DNA of 64,000 nt from NCBI GenBank assembly GCA_947650365.1, contig OX393553.1, positions 66,095,611 to 66,159,610 of the forward strand, written 5' to 3'. This document shows, piece by piece, positions 39,327 to 52,300 of the stretch. The stretch comes from Chamaelirium japonicum (lineage: Eukaryota > Streptophyta > Magnoliopsida > Liliales > Melanthiaceae). The stretch's first letter is position 1. Every line of letters starts with the position of its first letter. Below the pieces are notes generated by a model, which saw only the letters and a program-made list of their open reading frames with translations, did not search any database and was not told the origin of the DNA. The translations under genes and the position numbers were made by a program.

Positions 39327-42300
39327 TCATGGGTAGAACATCTTAAGGTGTCTAGAATTCCAAGCTCGAGGCAATCTATCTCCTTCTGGTGTGATCAGTC
39401 TGTAAGAACCTTTGCTTCCTACTGATTCAATGATATATGGACCTTCCCAGTTGGGAGCAAGCTTTCCACTGTTGTGCTCTTTGGTATTGTAGAAAACTGC
39501 TCTGAGAACTAAACTACCCACTGGGAACTGTCTCTTGTGGACTTTCTTGTCATAGGCTCTTTTGATCTTCTGTTGATACTTGGCTACACGAAGAGAAGCT
39601 TGATCTCGTAGTTCTTCAGAGAAGTCTAGATCATTGATCCGAAGTTCTTCATTGACTCCTTCTTCAACAGCTTTGGTCTTCAAAGTACTTGATATATTTT
39701 CTGTTGGGAGTATTGCTTCCGATCCATATGTTAGACGAAAGGGTGAGAACCCTGTGGATCTTCTCGGAGTTGTGCGATACCCCCAAAGAACTTCAGGTAG
39801 GACTTGCTCCCACAATCCTTTCTTGTCGTTGAGTTTCTTCTTGAGTATATCAAGTATAGCTCTGTTTGAGGCTTCAGCTTGACCATTGCATTGAGGATAT
39901 CTTGGAGTTGAATAGAATAGCTTGATACCGTTGTTCAGACAGAACTCTCGGAATTTGTCTGAGTCAAATTGAGCTCCATTGTCAGCAACAAGAACTTGAG
40001 GTGTGCCAAACCTTGAGAAGATGTTGTGCCGAATGAATTTGATCACTTCGTCGTCAGTCTCTCGAAAGAGGGGCACAGCTTCAACCCATTTGGTGAAGTA
40101 ATCAGTAGCCAATAGTAGATATTTCTTCTTGCTTGGAGTTGGAGGGAAAGGACCCAAGAAATCTAACCCCCATTGATGGAAAGGCCAGGGGCTTGATAAT
40201 TGATGAAGTTCATCTGCAGGGAGATGGATAGCTCGAGCGTGGCGTTGGCAAGGCTCGCATCTTTGAACGACTTGTTGAGCATCCCTTGCCATTGTTGGCC
40301 AGTAGTACCCTTGTAGCTTCGTCTTGGCTTCAAGAGATCTTCCTCCCGAATGATTTCCACAAGCTCCAGAGTGGATATCAATCAGGATTGATTGTGCTTG
40401 CTCGGGACCAAGGCACTTGAGCAACATCCCGTTGTGAGATTTGAAATATAAATCTTCACCTTGCAAAATGTAGCACGGAAGCTTCCTTTGAAGTCTTCGG
40501 GCTTGATTTGGATCTTCTGGCATTTTGCCATGTTTGAAGAAGTCGAAAATTGGTCTTCTCCAGTCTTGAAGTTGATCTCCACCCCCAGATTCTTTTGTAG
40601 TAGTAAGGATCTGTTGATCGGGGATGGTCTTGGGCAATTCTTGATAATCAATTTGTATCTGCCTTTCTCCGAGCGAGTCTCCAAGGACGGAGGCAGTATT
40701 AGCTAGAGCATCTGCTTCCCGATTCTCTGCCCTTGGAATTTGAATGAATTCAATTGTAGTAAAACGTTGTTGAAGACGTCGTACTAAGGCCAAGTAGAGT
40801 TGCATTCTTTCTTCACGAGCTGTGTACTCTCCATTGATTTGCCTTATGATCAACTGGGAGTCGCTGTAGATGATGATTCGATCTACCCCCAGAGATTCTG
40901 CCATTTCGAGTCCGGAAATGAGTGCTTCATATTCAGCTTCGTTGTTGGTGGCATTAAACCCAAGGAGAGTGGCCTTCTGGAGATGATCAAGTTCGGGGGA
41001 TATTAAGACTATCCCAGTTCCCGAACCGATCGAACTTGATGCTCCATCAGTATAAAGCTTCCAAGGAGGAGTTGCAGCAATAACTTCAAGACTTGGATCA
41101 ATTTTTGTTGCAGGATTGATCGGAGGATTATCCTCATCTTCCAAGCGCATGTCTACATCTTCTTCCCAAGTGATGGGGTCTTCAACTGGAAAGTCAGCTA
41201 GAAAATCAGCAATTGCTTGACCTTTGATAGAAGTGCGAGATTCGAATTGAATCCCCAGAGCGCTCATTTCGATCACCCATTTGGTCATTCGACCAGCTCG
41301 ACCAGCTTTGTCAATGATATCTTTGAGTGAGTGTTCTGAAATGACAGTAATCTGGTGGGAGACGAAGTACGGTTGAAGACGACGCGATGCAGTGAGCAAG
41401 GCCAAGATAACCTTCTCAGTTTTTGAGTAGCGAGTCTCAGCTGGAAGGAGAGTATGGCTGATGTAATAGACTGGATGTTCGACGCCTTCTCTTCTACTGA
41501 CTAAGACCGCGCTGATTGCTTGATCGGTCACGGCCAGATAGAGCCACAAGTCTTCTTTTGTCAATGGAGCAGTCAGGATGGGAGCTTGCACCAGATATTT
41601 CTTGATGCTTTGAAATGCCTCTTCACAGATTGGACTCCAGCCGGATGTATCCGCCTTTCGTAATTTGTCGAAGAGGGGCTTGCATTTGTCGGAAGATTTT
41701 GAAATGAATCGATTGAGTGCTGCTAACCTTCCAGTGAGGCGTTGAACTTCTTTTCGATTTGTGGGTGAAGGCATATCGATGATGGCTCGAATTTGATCGG
41801 GATTGGCTTCAATACCCCTCCTGGTCACAAGATGACCCAGGAATTTGCCAGATTGAACTCCGAAAGCGCACTTGGCTGGATTGAGCTTCATTCGATACTT
41901 TCGGAGGACTTGGAAGGTTTCAGCCAGATCAGATAGATGTTTGCTCCGAACGGAACTCTTGGTGAGGAGATCATTGACATAGACTTCGACGTTGCGACCG
42001 ATCTGATCTTCGAACATTTTGGTGACTAGCCTTTGATAGGTGGAACCAGCATTTTTGAGGCCGAATGGCATGACATTGTAGCAATAAAGGCCTCGGCTAG
42101 TCACAAAACATGTCTTCTCTTGATCATCAGCGTGAAGCGGAATTTGATTATATCCGGAATACCCATCCATGAAAGACAATAGCTCGTGGCCAGCAGTGGC
42201 GTCGACGAGTCTATCTATCCTTGGCATGGGAAAAGGATCTTTTGGGCAAGCCTTGTTGAGATTGGTAAAGTCGATGCAGACTCTGACTTTCCCATTCTTC

Positions 42301-43196
42301 TTCGGAACAGCCACAATGTTAGAGATCCAAGTAGGATACTCCACTTCTCGGATGAAGCCTGCGGCGAGTAGCTTGGTGATTTCTTCTTGAACAGCAACTT
42401 GAAGCTCTGGGCGGATGGTGCGTGGCTTTTGCTTGACAGGCTTCACCTCTTCTTTGATCGCAAGTCGGTGACAAGCGTCATCCGGATTGATACCCGGCAT
42501 GTCTTCGAAACACCAAGCAAAGACGTCGATATTGGACTGGAGGAAGGATACCATGTCTTGCGCTTCTGCGTCGCTAAGACCGGTACCAATAAATGTTTGT
42601 CGAGGGAGATCTCCGCTGCCTATGTTGATCAGGATGATTTCTTCAATTGAAGGTGATGCTTCCCATTCGATTGGTGGAGGTTCGGTCAGCGGAATCTCCT
42701 TTGATTGCTATTTGGAAGAGGGACCAGCTTCATCTCGTGGCCGCTTTGGAGGAGCAATATTGATCTTTCGATCTATTTTAGCAGCAGCAGCTTCACAAGA
42801 TCTTCCAGCTTGCTGATCGCCTCGAATGCAGACGATGCCTTCTCCAGTTGCAAATTTGAGTAATTGATGGTAAGAGGAGGAGATGGCATTGATCTGATGG
42901 AGGAATGGTCGCCCAAGAATGGCGTTGTAGCTAGACATTCCTTCGACGATTGCAAACCTCACCGAGACTCGAGTCTCTCGGCTGAGGTCGATGGTAAATC
43001 TGGATTCGCCCACTGTGATGCTTTGTTCACCATTGAAGCCGGTGATCACAGTCGGGACGACGTCGAGGCTTTGATACTTATGTCCCAGACGTTTGAAACA
43101 GTCTGAGAACATAATGTCGATAGAGCTTCCGGTGTCGATGAGGATCCGGTTGACAGTACTGCCGTCGATGATGAGTTTCAAGACCAGGGGGTCTCG
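39327..43196 (-). mobile_element. Tat-element pol: protease, RT, RNase H, aRNase H, integrase
   Basis: From the 5' side on the minus strand: aspartic protease (ILIDTGSSIDI, with AILGRPFL), reverse transcriptase (AGFIREVEYPTWISNIV, RVCIDFTNLNKACPKD, FMDGYSGYNQI), RNase H (LYLAVTDQAISAVL), a spacer, a second RNase H of plant/archaeal type (LYTDGASS, NNEAEYEALI, YSDSQLI, READALA), then integrase with an HHCC zinc-binding region (GYYWPTM, CEPCQRH) and catalytic-core blocks (WGLDFLGPFP, VADNGAQFDS, GQAEASNRAI). No chromodomain, as expected for Tat. Most of the length from RT to integrase is a single open frame of over 1,000 codons, which suggests a fairly young element; it is treated as a fossil. 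Confidence 0.93.
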
Positions 43197-43605
43197 ATGT
43201 GGAGTATGAACTCCTTGAAGATCAGTGTCGTTGAAGACTATGGATGGCCAAGCAAGACCTTCGATGGGCTTCTCGATCCAGGTATCCTCTTTGCTCGCAG
43301 TAGAACGAACGTGGAAGATGCGTCAAACTTGGCGATCCACCTCTTTCCCAGTCAGACTTTGATTGTGCAATGTTCCATGAATACCAAAAACATTGGCATT
43401 CACAGAGATAGTTTGCCGGTTAGAGGAGATTTGATGTATCCAACACACTTCTTTCCCCTTTGCAGAGGTCCGATGTTGATTGTGTCCGCCTCTAACGAAC
43501 TCTTGAAGATGGCCTTCTCGCAATAGGTCTTCAAGATGGAATTTCAGCCGAAAACACCGATCGGTAGAATGGCCGTGACTTCGATGGAAGTCGCAGTAGA
43601 CTGTT
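43197..43605 (-). mobile_element. C-terminal part of Tat gag
   Basis: Just before the gap the minus strand encodes a His/Cys-rich segment (CDFHRSHGHSTDRC) followed by an LKFHLEDLLREGHLQEF block, the pattern found at the end of gag in Tat-clade elements. The rest of gag is in the N run. Confidence 0.7.
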
Positions 43606-44105
43606 NNNNNNNNNNNNNNNNNNNNNNNNNNNNNNNNNNNNNNNNNNNNNNNNNNNNNNNNNNNNNNNNNNNNNNNNNNNNNNNNNNNNNNNNNNNNNNN
43701 NNNNNNNNNNNNNNNNNNNNNNNNNNNNNNNNNNNNNNNNNNNNNNNNNNNNNNNNNNNNNNNNNNNNNNNNNNNNNNNNNNNNNNNNNNNNNNNNNNNN
43801 NNNNNNNNNNNNNNNNNNNNNNNNNNNNNNNNNNNNNNNNNNNNNNNNNNNNNNNNNNNNNNNNNNNNNNNNNNNNNNNNNNNNNNNNNNNNNNNNNNNN
43901 NNNNNNNNNNNNNNNNNNNNNNNNNNNNNNNNNNNNNNNNNNNNNNNNNNNNNNNNNNNNNNNNNNNNNNNNNNNNNNNNNNNNNNNNNNNNNNNNNNNN
44001 NNNNNNNNNNNNNNNNNNNNNNNNNNNNNNNNNNNNNNNNNNNNNNNNNNNNNNNNNNNNNNNNNNNNNNNNNNNNNNNNNNNNNNNNNNNNNNNNNNNN
44101 NNNNN
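43606..44105. other. Assembly gap (500 N)
   Basis: Exactly 500 undetermined bases, likely a placeholder of arbitrary size. The missing gag, 5' LTR and target-site duplication of the Tat element would be expected here. Open frames spanning it are not real. Confidence 0.99.
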
Positions 44106-44165
44106 ACACTAGATCGCGTGTTGTGCCATATGGCGTGCATCGGCCGGCTACTGTCCCCAATGTAA

Positions 44166-44326
44166 GGAAAAATTTTCAGCACATCCTGTGTACGACCGAG
44201 CCTGTCAGCACGCTCTAATTGCTGGGGGCCACTACCCCCATTTGATGGGGCCTGTTACTCCATGTCTCTTGAATCGCAGTGGGCCCTGTGGTTGTAGCAT
44301 ATACAGGATGTGCTGAAAATTTTTCC
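44166..44326. mobile_element. MITE, CAGCACATCCTGT family, copy 1
   Basis: Inverted ends GGAAAAATTTTCAGCACATC and GATGTGCTGAAAATTTTTCC; interior with GTGGGCCC and TCTTGAATCGCAGTGGGCC shared with the copy at 47861. About 160 bp. A target duplication could not be settled. Confidence 0.85.
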
Positions 44327-44547
44327 CAACCGTAGATTACTAAAACAGTAGAGGATGTGTATAGTGCAATTTTAAAATATTGGCTTGAAAGGTGGGGGCC
44401 ACACTGTAAAAAATTATGACAAATACTTATTTTATGGGACCCACATGTATAAAAGAATTTACGAGGGATAGATTTGTAAATAGTTGCCATTAATTTATAG
44501 GTGTGGGCCCTCATATTCCAAACCAATCAAAGGGTGCCATATCATTT

Positions 44548-44769
44548 GGTGCAACAGTTGTAGGGGCCGACGTGGTGCAACAAACATCTCACGGCCCTAG
44601 ATGCACTCACAATTGAAGGGTGGATGCGTGGGTGAAACACTTTCGATTCTGAATTTGGGGCCGCGCGTCATCAACATCCACGGCCAATTGCAATCTCCCC
44701 ATCAATGATGGATTCATTAGATGGTTGTGCGATATGTTGCACCACATCAGCCCCTACAACTGTTGTACC
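44548..44769. mobile_element. MITE with 35-bp inverted ends
   Basis: GGTGCAACAGTTGTAGGGGC ... GTGGTGCAACA on the left is complemented by TGTTGCACCAC ... GCCCCTACAACTGTTGTACC on the right. Flanking 9-mers are similar but not identical, so a Mutator-like origin is only possible. Confidence 0.85.
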
Positions 44770-44896
44770 GATTATTTTCTCGCACCCGGGGTAGGAGGCA
44801 AGCATTGTTTCCTTAGGAACCCCCACATGGGTTGATGGGGGAAGCAAAACGTATACTCCCATCTTCATGACCATGTGCCCCATTTCGTGTCCCTAC

Positions 44897-45154
44897 AAGT
44901 ATTTCGAAAACCGGATCGGACTGGACGGTTCAACCGGTTTGGACCATAACGGAACATGTTTTGGTTCGGTCTTTGAATAAACCGGTTTGTACGTTAACCT
45001 AGGAATCAAACCTTCCATTGAAGAATTTAGTAATTATCTATTTTAAAAAATATGTTTTCATGTGGTTCAAATGGTTGAACCAACTGTTTGAACCGATTTG
45101 AGCCGAACCGGATGACTTTTCGGTTCGTCTTCTAGTCCGATTTTGAAAACACTG
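44897..45154. mobile_element. hAT-type MITE, target duplication GTCCCTAC
   Basis: A 258-bp unit between two copies of GTCCCTAC (44889-44896 and 45155-45162). The ends are imperfect inverted repeats (AAGTATTTCGAAAACCGGAT / TCCGATTTTGAAAACACTG); the interior has ACCGGTTT / AACCGGTT motifs. No coding. Confidence 0.88.
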
Positions 45155-45265
45155 GTCCCTACACGACAAATAATGCCTTGTCTTTACTCATATACAGACC
45201 GAGTCCATCGGCCAAACAGAGAAAGAATCATTTCCATGTTATCATTGCCCATGTGGAAATTATTG

Positions 45266-45475
45266 TATTTTTTTGGGGGGTACATTGTGGGGCCCTAGCC
45301 AGACTCATAAGTCACCACCGCAGTGTGAACAACACACAGCCATCGGATCCGAACCGGCTAAGAGGAAGGGCCCATCTGGCCCATAGGAATTCGCCAAACA
45401 TCGAGCGGTATCGAACCCGGGTTAATACCTACGCGGAGCAGTACCACTACCAACTGACCAAAACAGCGGCGGTAA
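45266..45475 (-). mobile_element. tRNA-derived SINE with target-site duplication
   Basis: On the minus strand the 5' part has a pol III A-box (TGGTCAGTTGG) and B-box (GGTTCGATACC) about 35 bases apart, followed by a tRNA-unrelated body and an A-rich 3' end (CCCCAAAAAAATAC). It is flanked by GGAAATTATTG on both sides (45255-45265 and 45476-45486), an 11-bp duplication typical of LINE-mobilised insertion. Length 210 bp. It is not a functional tRNA gene: no cloverleaf or CCA-stem pairing is apparent. Confidence 0.9.
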
Positions 45476-45486
45476 GGAAATTATTG

Positions 45487-46091
45487 GGTTTTTTTTATTG
45501 GTAGGAACTAATGGTTCTATTCATGGCACCCCAACCCGATAAAATTCATTCTTACAAACCTTCCATGGATATCTCTCTCTAAACCCCAGAGAGAAGATGC
45601 AAAGTGGTATCACGAGTTTGACCTTATAACTTTCACGAAAGTTTTAGGAGGATGTCTGCAATCGAATACAAAGATATGTATCCACCATGATGAGAAATGA
45701 TCCTAGCCAACAAACGACAGTAACCATCTAAAACGATGATTTGGTATACTGAGACTCTGTCCAGAGGACGGGATCCCCGAGGAGTAGCCAAAGTAATAAC
45801 CTCAAAAGGATCACTCATTATGGATAAGCGACCCTTCGAGTAAGTAGGCCAACCCATAAAAGATGAGGAAATTATTATTGTTATACCTTCTCACCTATGT
45901 CTCTCCCTCTCTTCCAAGCAAACTCATCTAATATTTTGCATCCTCTCTCCTCTCACACATTGTTGGTTGTAACTGAATTGGTGGAACATAAGTTTATGTT
46001 TGACTATCCTTCTTTCAATAATTAACTTTTAGAGAACAAATAATACTTTTCAATTTAATAATTGGCTATTATAGATTCTATTGAGAGTAGA
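45487..46091. other. Unassigned stretch
   Basis: The minus strand at 45633-45857 has an open frame of about 74 codons (GWPTYSKGRLSIMSDPFEV ...) with no recognised domain. No splice or promoter evidence supports it as a gene. Confidence 0.35.
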
Positions 46092-46545
46092 GATGACTTT
46101 AGAAAGAGCTGATGAACAACTCTAGCATATGAGAAAATAAAATAGAGAATGTGGGTGAACCAAGAGATGAGGTGTGTATTCGTTAGCTCAGTGGAAGTTG
46201 GATCACCTTTTTCTTCGCTTGTTTCTTCGATCATCTATAACCAAAGGTGCACAATCATCCGAGCAAGGGAGTCCTCATGCAAGTGGGTGCCCCTTAGAAG
46301 TCTGATCAAGCGTGGGTGTTACCGCTTGATAAGGTTCATAGGACTGTCAATTGAGCCGGACTAGCCCGATACCCACCCGTTCGACCCGAATGAATATGGG
46401 TTGTGTTTATGTGAACTTGGGCTAGGCTGAGCATGGACACGTACAATTTCAGACCCGAACTTGAATTTAGGCTGAGCTCGGGCTATATTAAGCTTGCCAG
46501 CTTTTGATCCGAAACCAAATTAATTAGGCCACACACATATATATA
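46092..46545. repeat. Dispersed repeat, copy 1 (inverted partner at 53555)
   Basis: It shares GACTTTAGAAA, GCTGATGAACAACTCTA, GAGAAAATAAAATAGAGAAT, GATGAGGTGTGTATTCG, AAGGGAGTCCTC and the GGACTGTCAATTG ... ATTCGGGTCGAAC-type segment with the reverse complement of 53555-54068. No coding domain is recognised. Confidence 0.85.
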
Positions 46546-46659
46546 GATAGATAAATAGATATAATAGTGATACATTGTAGCCGCTTAACGTGTGGCTTAA
46601 CATGCGATCCCTACCCTAGGGGCTTTTTTATTAAAAAAAAATTTGAGGATAATTACCAC

Positions 46660-46835
46660 ACCTTTGATAGCTCACACAAAAAATTTCAGCTCATTATAAG
46701 GCCTATAGGTGCATCAGATGTGCTGGATTTTTATCGATCGTTCATTTTTACAGTCAATTTGATAAGGACATTTGATAGACCTAAAGGTTTTAGAATAAGT
46801 TGAAATTTTTTTGTGTGTACTATCAAAGGGGTTTG
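46660..46835. repeat. Palindromic MITE-like unit
   Basis: CTTTGATAGCTCACACAAAA and the following AATTTCAGCTCATT are complemented by AGTTGAAATTTTTTTGTG and TACTATCAAAGG. The spacer also pairs in part (GGCCTATAGGTG / ACCTAAAGG). Confidence 0.65.
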
Positions 46836-47532
46836 GGTTTTCCATGAGAACAAGTTCGTCTCGCTCTGTTGTGGGCAATCGGGCTTGGGCCTTAGGTTGG
46901 GCTTCATCATGGGCTGGAAACCCAACAATCTTCCCCTTAAGATAATGTGAGAGACCTCTGCTACACTCCACTGGCTCTGGCTGCTCCCCCTCACGTGACA
47001 CTCTGATGCCACGTGGGTTAATTACCTTAATTGTGACCCTCCCAACAAAACAACAGCTTGTGGGTGGTTGCGACGCCAAACAAACATCTCATAGCCGAAG
47101 TGACCAAACCTGAAATCCAGAGTGGCAAGCAGGGATGGGCCTGGGCCTGTTTTGTAAACAGGCTTTAAATACAAGACCCAAGTTCGAGCCCGCACCAACG
47201 ATCGAACCTGGGCCGGACCATGACCCGAAAAGCTTCAATGACCAATTTTCTTCGGCGAAGATACTTTGCACCAATCAGGCATGATATTATACTTTTCCTT
47301 AGTCTACAAATATACACTCAATTATTCTATAAATTGTGTTGCAAAGTAACAATGATCATAAGAAACTCCATGATTTCGCCTCGGACCGGACGTATACAAG
47401 CCCAGGTCTGGCCCGTTTTGGTTTCGGACCGAAAACATAAGCCTGGGCGCGTATATAATGTTTTAAATATAGACCCAAAACCAGCAACAGCATGCAATTA
47501 TTTTCCTTGAATCGTCCGCAAGTATGATGCCC
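46836..47532. other. Retroelement scraps, no gene
   Basis: On the minus strand AAGGGGAAGATTGTTGGG near 46925-46945 resembles a copia polypurine tract followed by an LTR start. About 47125-47460 has GGGCCTGGGCCTG and ACCCAAGTTCGAGCCCG-type hAT MITE motifs. Nothing supports a gene. Confidence 0.35.
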
Positions 47533-49268
47533 CTACGAACTCACGGGCTTGCCGTTCAATTTGGGGAAGGGGTCTTGTTTGCTGAGGACCACCACCTTGC
47601 TCTTGTGCGCAAAATAGCCCTTGATGAGATTCTTGTAGATGAGGATCGACATTATGCACTCCACCTGAAAGTAGAGAGAATCGATTAGGACGTAAGTTGG
47701 GGTCCCGCTAAACACCTCTCCGCGGGCATGCCGGAAAGAACGAGAGACGATGGGTTCGCCTATGTGGACAAGAATTTCCCGACCGGCTGGCGGTCGGTTT
47801 GGCGTCAACCCTCGAAGATTTGTGCTGACAACCTGAACAAGGCAACTTGGCAAAAGAGGGGGGAAATTTTCAGCACATCCTGCGTACCATACAGCCACAG
47901 GGCCCACTGCCCCCAGAGCCTATCAGCACACTCTGAGTGCTGGGAGCCACCACCCCCATGTGCTGGGTCCTGCTACCTCATGCCTCTTGATTCGCAGTGG
48001 GCCCCACAGTTGTATGGTACACAGGATGTGCTGAAAATTTTCCCGGAAGAGAGGGACAAGTGCCATGAGATTTTGAAGGCCGGTTGGCGGTAGGGAGATG
48101 GGCCTTGTTAGGTACACAGTTTAAGCTCAAGCAACCAAGGAGAGAATATGTGGTGAAACTGCAATTAAAAAAAAGAAAGAGGCTAAAGAGTGAAGCACCT
48201 CGTCGATATCCATGTCCATCCCAAGCCACTTCAAAGCCTTGACTATCACTTCCAACTTCACTTGATGCGCTTTGCCAGGATCCTTTAGTCTCTGAATGAT
48301 GTGACTGAAAAGGGGAAAGAAATGAGCACAAACTAGCGGTGCTTCAAAGATGCGAAGCGAGCTATTAGAATTCATGTCGGTTGGGTAATGGTTGAGAGAA
48401 AAACATACATCTTCGTTACCAATATTTGATAAACTTGGAGCTCCAGCTTCTCCAAAACAAGGTATACACCTGATCTTAAGAACCTGATGATCTAAAACGA
48501 TGTGAGGAGAACACTTTAATCTCGCTTCTCTAGAACTGGTAGCGAGTGAGTATACCTTTCTTCGTGCTCTTCAAGCGCTCGCCTAAGAAGTCGGAGGTCG
48601 CCCCTTTTCAATGCTTTCACAACATCTGCATACTGTAAACATTGAAAGCAGGATGAGATATCAAAAGACAATGGTCCTAGCTACAAAATTCTCTCTTAAA
48701 GATGGGTGCTTAAAGTACCCCTCTTTGATGATATATGTGCCAATCCATGTAAAGTAATTTTCATTTACACCAGTTTTGGAGACTAATAACTATATTTGAT
48801 ATCCTTGTACCCCTCGATTTTCATTTAGATAAGTTGTTATTCTCTACTATAAGCTTTAGGAAATAGGCATGTAAGGAATAGTTGGACCTCCATCTGAACT
48901 CTCATGGGCATTGTGACCTCAGGCTTTGAGAGGGCTATCTAACAAGCGTCATAGTGCATGGCTCTATACTCTGTCAGCCCTACTATGAGGAGTGACTTGG
49001 GCAGGTTGAAGGGTCCGCCCATGCCCAACCCGACCTACACACACCTCAACCCGTTCTGCCCATGGAACCCGGAAAAGTTCAACCCATGCTTACCCATGTT
49101 AAGTTGCTCGGGTTGCCCAATTTGCCAAAAAATGGGCGGGTTGGTTGGGTTTAATTTAATCACAATAAATAGAAATACTTGATCTCTTAAAACCAAAACA
49201 AGAAAAACAAAGTAAATTATTCTATTAACCAACAATTGCCACCACTACAAAAAATAAAATCAACCAAC

Positions 49269-49343
<75 letters not shown>

Positions 49344-52300
49344 AAACATCCATCGAATGGTTGTTGGTGATGGATCAACAACAGAAATCCTACAAGCATG
49401 TATCCCACTGTACTCGCCTACTCGGGTTCCTCAAGTTCTTCGAGTTCCTCGGGTTGGGAAAGATGATGCCCAAACCCATCCAAATTGAAATTAGGTTGAT
49501 CTTTTCTTGTCCAAACCCGTCCAAATTTTTAACCAGCTTTGTCCATGTTTGTCCATTGTTTGAGTTGGGTGTGTCGGGTTTAGGTTAGGCCCGCCCAAGT
49601 CCCACCCCTACCTACTATCTATGCAGTCAAAGTCGGTAGTCGGCCAAGGGCCGACTAGGACTAGTCGGGACTAGTCGGCCAAAACTTATTCTAACCCCTT
49701 CCCCCTCCCTAAACATATATGATATATGAACTAGCATAAATGTCAATAAGTATATGATATTAGTCGATTAATAACAATACATACCTTCACACTTCACAGC
49801 ATGGGTATAAATACATAAGTAACAGTCTAACATAACACAGTTGTATTGGCTTTATGCCCATATCAGAAGACTCAGAACTAAGAATTCATCACAATATTTG
49901 TTTGATGATGTTTAATCTGTGAACAACCCCAATTTTGATTATAGGGTTATATGGATATCAACAAATAAACTAATTATATGTCTATGTTTTTATCTGAGAT
50001 TCTCAGGTGCTCAACTGATGATTACAGGGAAGAGCCATAGTTGTGAGTCTTGTGACTCAAGACTTTGAGCCAATGTAAAAAAATCCAAACAAAATTGCTT
50101 GCAAAGACTCCTTTCAAAAAAAAAATTTGCTTACAGAATGCTGCCTGGGGACTAGTCGGGATTCCGCCCAGCAATGACAGAATCAAAATTAATCGGTCGG
50201 CAAAATGCCGCCTGAGGACTAGTCGCTGATTAGTCCCGACTTTGATAGCATAGCCTACTATAGACACTTGGGCCTCCAACTATCACCAAATTATGCTTAG
50301 CATATTCCTACCGGAACAATGGGCTTCTAGACCGCTAAGAACCGTATAATCAGTCCCGATGTTGGATAAAACCAAATGGTCGACTAAAGCCACATGATTC
50401 CTTAGAGTAGACAATGAACTCCATTGTTGAATCATATCCAATGATCAGTGATAGTCAGAGGATTTCCTTGACGAGAAGTGAGAGCTACATCATTGGGACT
50501 AAATCCAACGATCACCGGTACATGAAGGCTTCCATTAAGCAGAACAAACGCCATCGCCCGATCCAACAATCACCAAAAGCCAAGGGCTTCTTGAGACTGG
50601 AGTGCTAGCTCTACCAGTAGATCAAATCAAATGGTCAAATCTAGCCTAGACAGAACTAAACGCTTCTACAAGCTGGACTGTAGATCAAATCCAATGAAGT
50701 TGACTCGGACACACTGAGGAGAACCGAAACAAGTTCATGACTAAGCTAACATGCTTGAATCTATACTAAGCCACATTCTCTGATTTCCGTCGGATCTCTT
50801 ACAACTGACGAATCACTAATTTCCGTCGGATCTCTTACAGCTGAGGAAAAATTTGATGCCCGCAATGATACCCAGTAACTATGACCGACCAGTGCCATTA
50901 CGCCACATACGATTAAGGAGATAATTTGAACCTTCAAATTACCGCCTTACCCGTAAGTGGCGTATGTGGCGCAATGCAACTGATCGGTCACAATTACCGG
51001 TCATCAAACTTACAGCTGGACCACCTGCTAGCTTGCTATTTTTATGAGAAATGCTATTCAGCCCAAAGGTTTTACGACTGAGCAAAAAAAAAATCACTCC
51101 ATACAATTGCCACTGGTCGGGGCCATAGTTAGTAGTTACTGGTCACCCAAAAAAAAATCACCAGGCCTAAACCCAGAAAAAACGCCCGCGGTGAGATGTT
51201 GGGATATACAAATTTGGCGGTGTGTGAATAGTATTGTTTGGGCGTGCCAATCCAGTCCGTTGATATCGAAGTTCACGGCGGGATTATGGAAACAATAAAT
51301 GATGTTGTGCCTCCCCCGTTTCGATCTCCGGACCTCACTGAGCTCCTGCTCTAGTGCCCTGTCTAATTACCATTCAACCAAAATATTTTCCTCAGTGGCC
51401 TCCATCTTTTGTTTCCCTCTCCTCTTTCCCTGTTTTATAAAAACCAAGACGGAGTGGGTAAAAGAGAAAAAGAGAGAGAAAAGGCAAGAAGAGCTCAACT
51501 ACTTCTATGAGCTTGATTTCTTGTAACGCTTTATATCCTTGTTTTTTCCCATGTTTAATCTCTATTCCAACCTTTTAATCTTCCAATGTATTTGTTTTTG
51601 TAAACGTTCTTGTATAATCCGTGTTGCTGTAAAATGTTCTTGGTTCATCCTTGTTCATTATTGTTGTATCATTTCTTTCTTTTTTGTTTAATCTCTATTT
51701 TTCTCTATTTGTTGTTCTTCAATTTATTTATATGAATCCATCACAATCTGAATGGTTTGTTGTAGTTTTTTTTTCTCCTTTGGTTTTGTTCCGTGTAATG
51801 TTTATGTGAATCCATCATTATCTCTATTTTTTTTCCTCCTTTGATTTTGTTTTTCTTCAATTTATTTATGTGAATCCATCACAATCTGAATGCTTTTGTC
51901 ATGTATGTTTATCTAAATTCTCTCTCAGCTACTCTTTTATTTTTGGTTGAGTAATGATGTAGACAATGTTTAAAAAGGCGTTTGAGGCTTACGCCTCGAG
52001 GCCCGCCTCAAGGTGAGGCGGTCATGTGCTGCCTCGAGGCCCACGCCTCAGCAGCCACATATAAAGAGCCTACGCCTCAGCATTAACAGTAGTACACCTT
52101 CGTCCGAGGCGCGCCTCAAGGCGTACACCTCTTGCACTAGGCGTGAAAGATAGGACAGGGAGGGGTTAAAACCAATGTTTGGTGTGGGAGGGCACTAAGG
52201 GTTTTATATGTAAATCGTCCACATGGACCCTTTTTTCACCCATTGAAACCTCATAAACCCTTTTAGATCTCTTTAGGTTTTGAAACCCCCTTGTCTCTAA

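Larger units (their letters stand above)
32870..43605 (-). mobile_element. Tat-clade Ty3/gypsy retrotransposon, cut by assembly gap
   Basis: Order on the minus strand: gag end, protease, reverse transcriptase, RNase H, a second (archaeal-type) RNase H, integrase, an extra ORF in antisense, a long tandem array, polypurine tract, 3' LTR. The second RNase H and the antisense ORF place it in the Tat group (Ogre/Retand-like). The pol region is long and open; the 5' LTR and most of gag fall in or beyond the N gap, so integrity of the whole cannot be judged. It interrupts tandem unit 3. Confidence 0.92.

Noticed and set aside
43531-44182. Open frames of about 210 codons across the N run
   Set aside because: They exist only because undetermined bases do not create stops.
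45405-45475. A tRNA gene
   Set aside because: A- and B-boxes are present but there is no full cloverleaf; flanking duplication and A-tail show a SINE.
48127-48375. Single-exon ORF over 48199-48304
   Set aside because: Only the central part matches THP1; the ends read into introns with good GT and AG sites.
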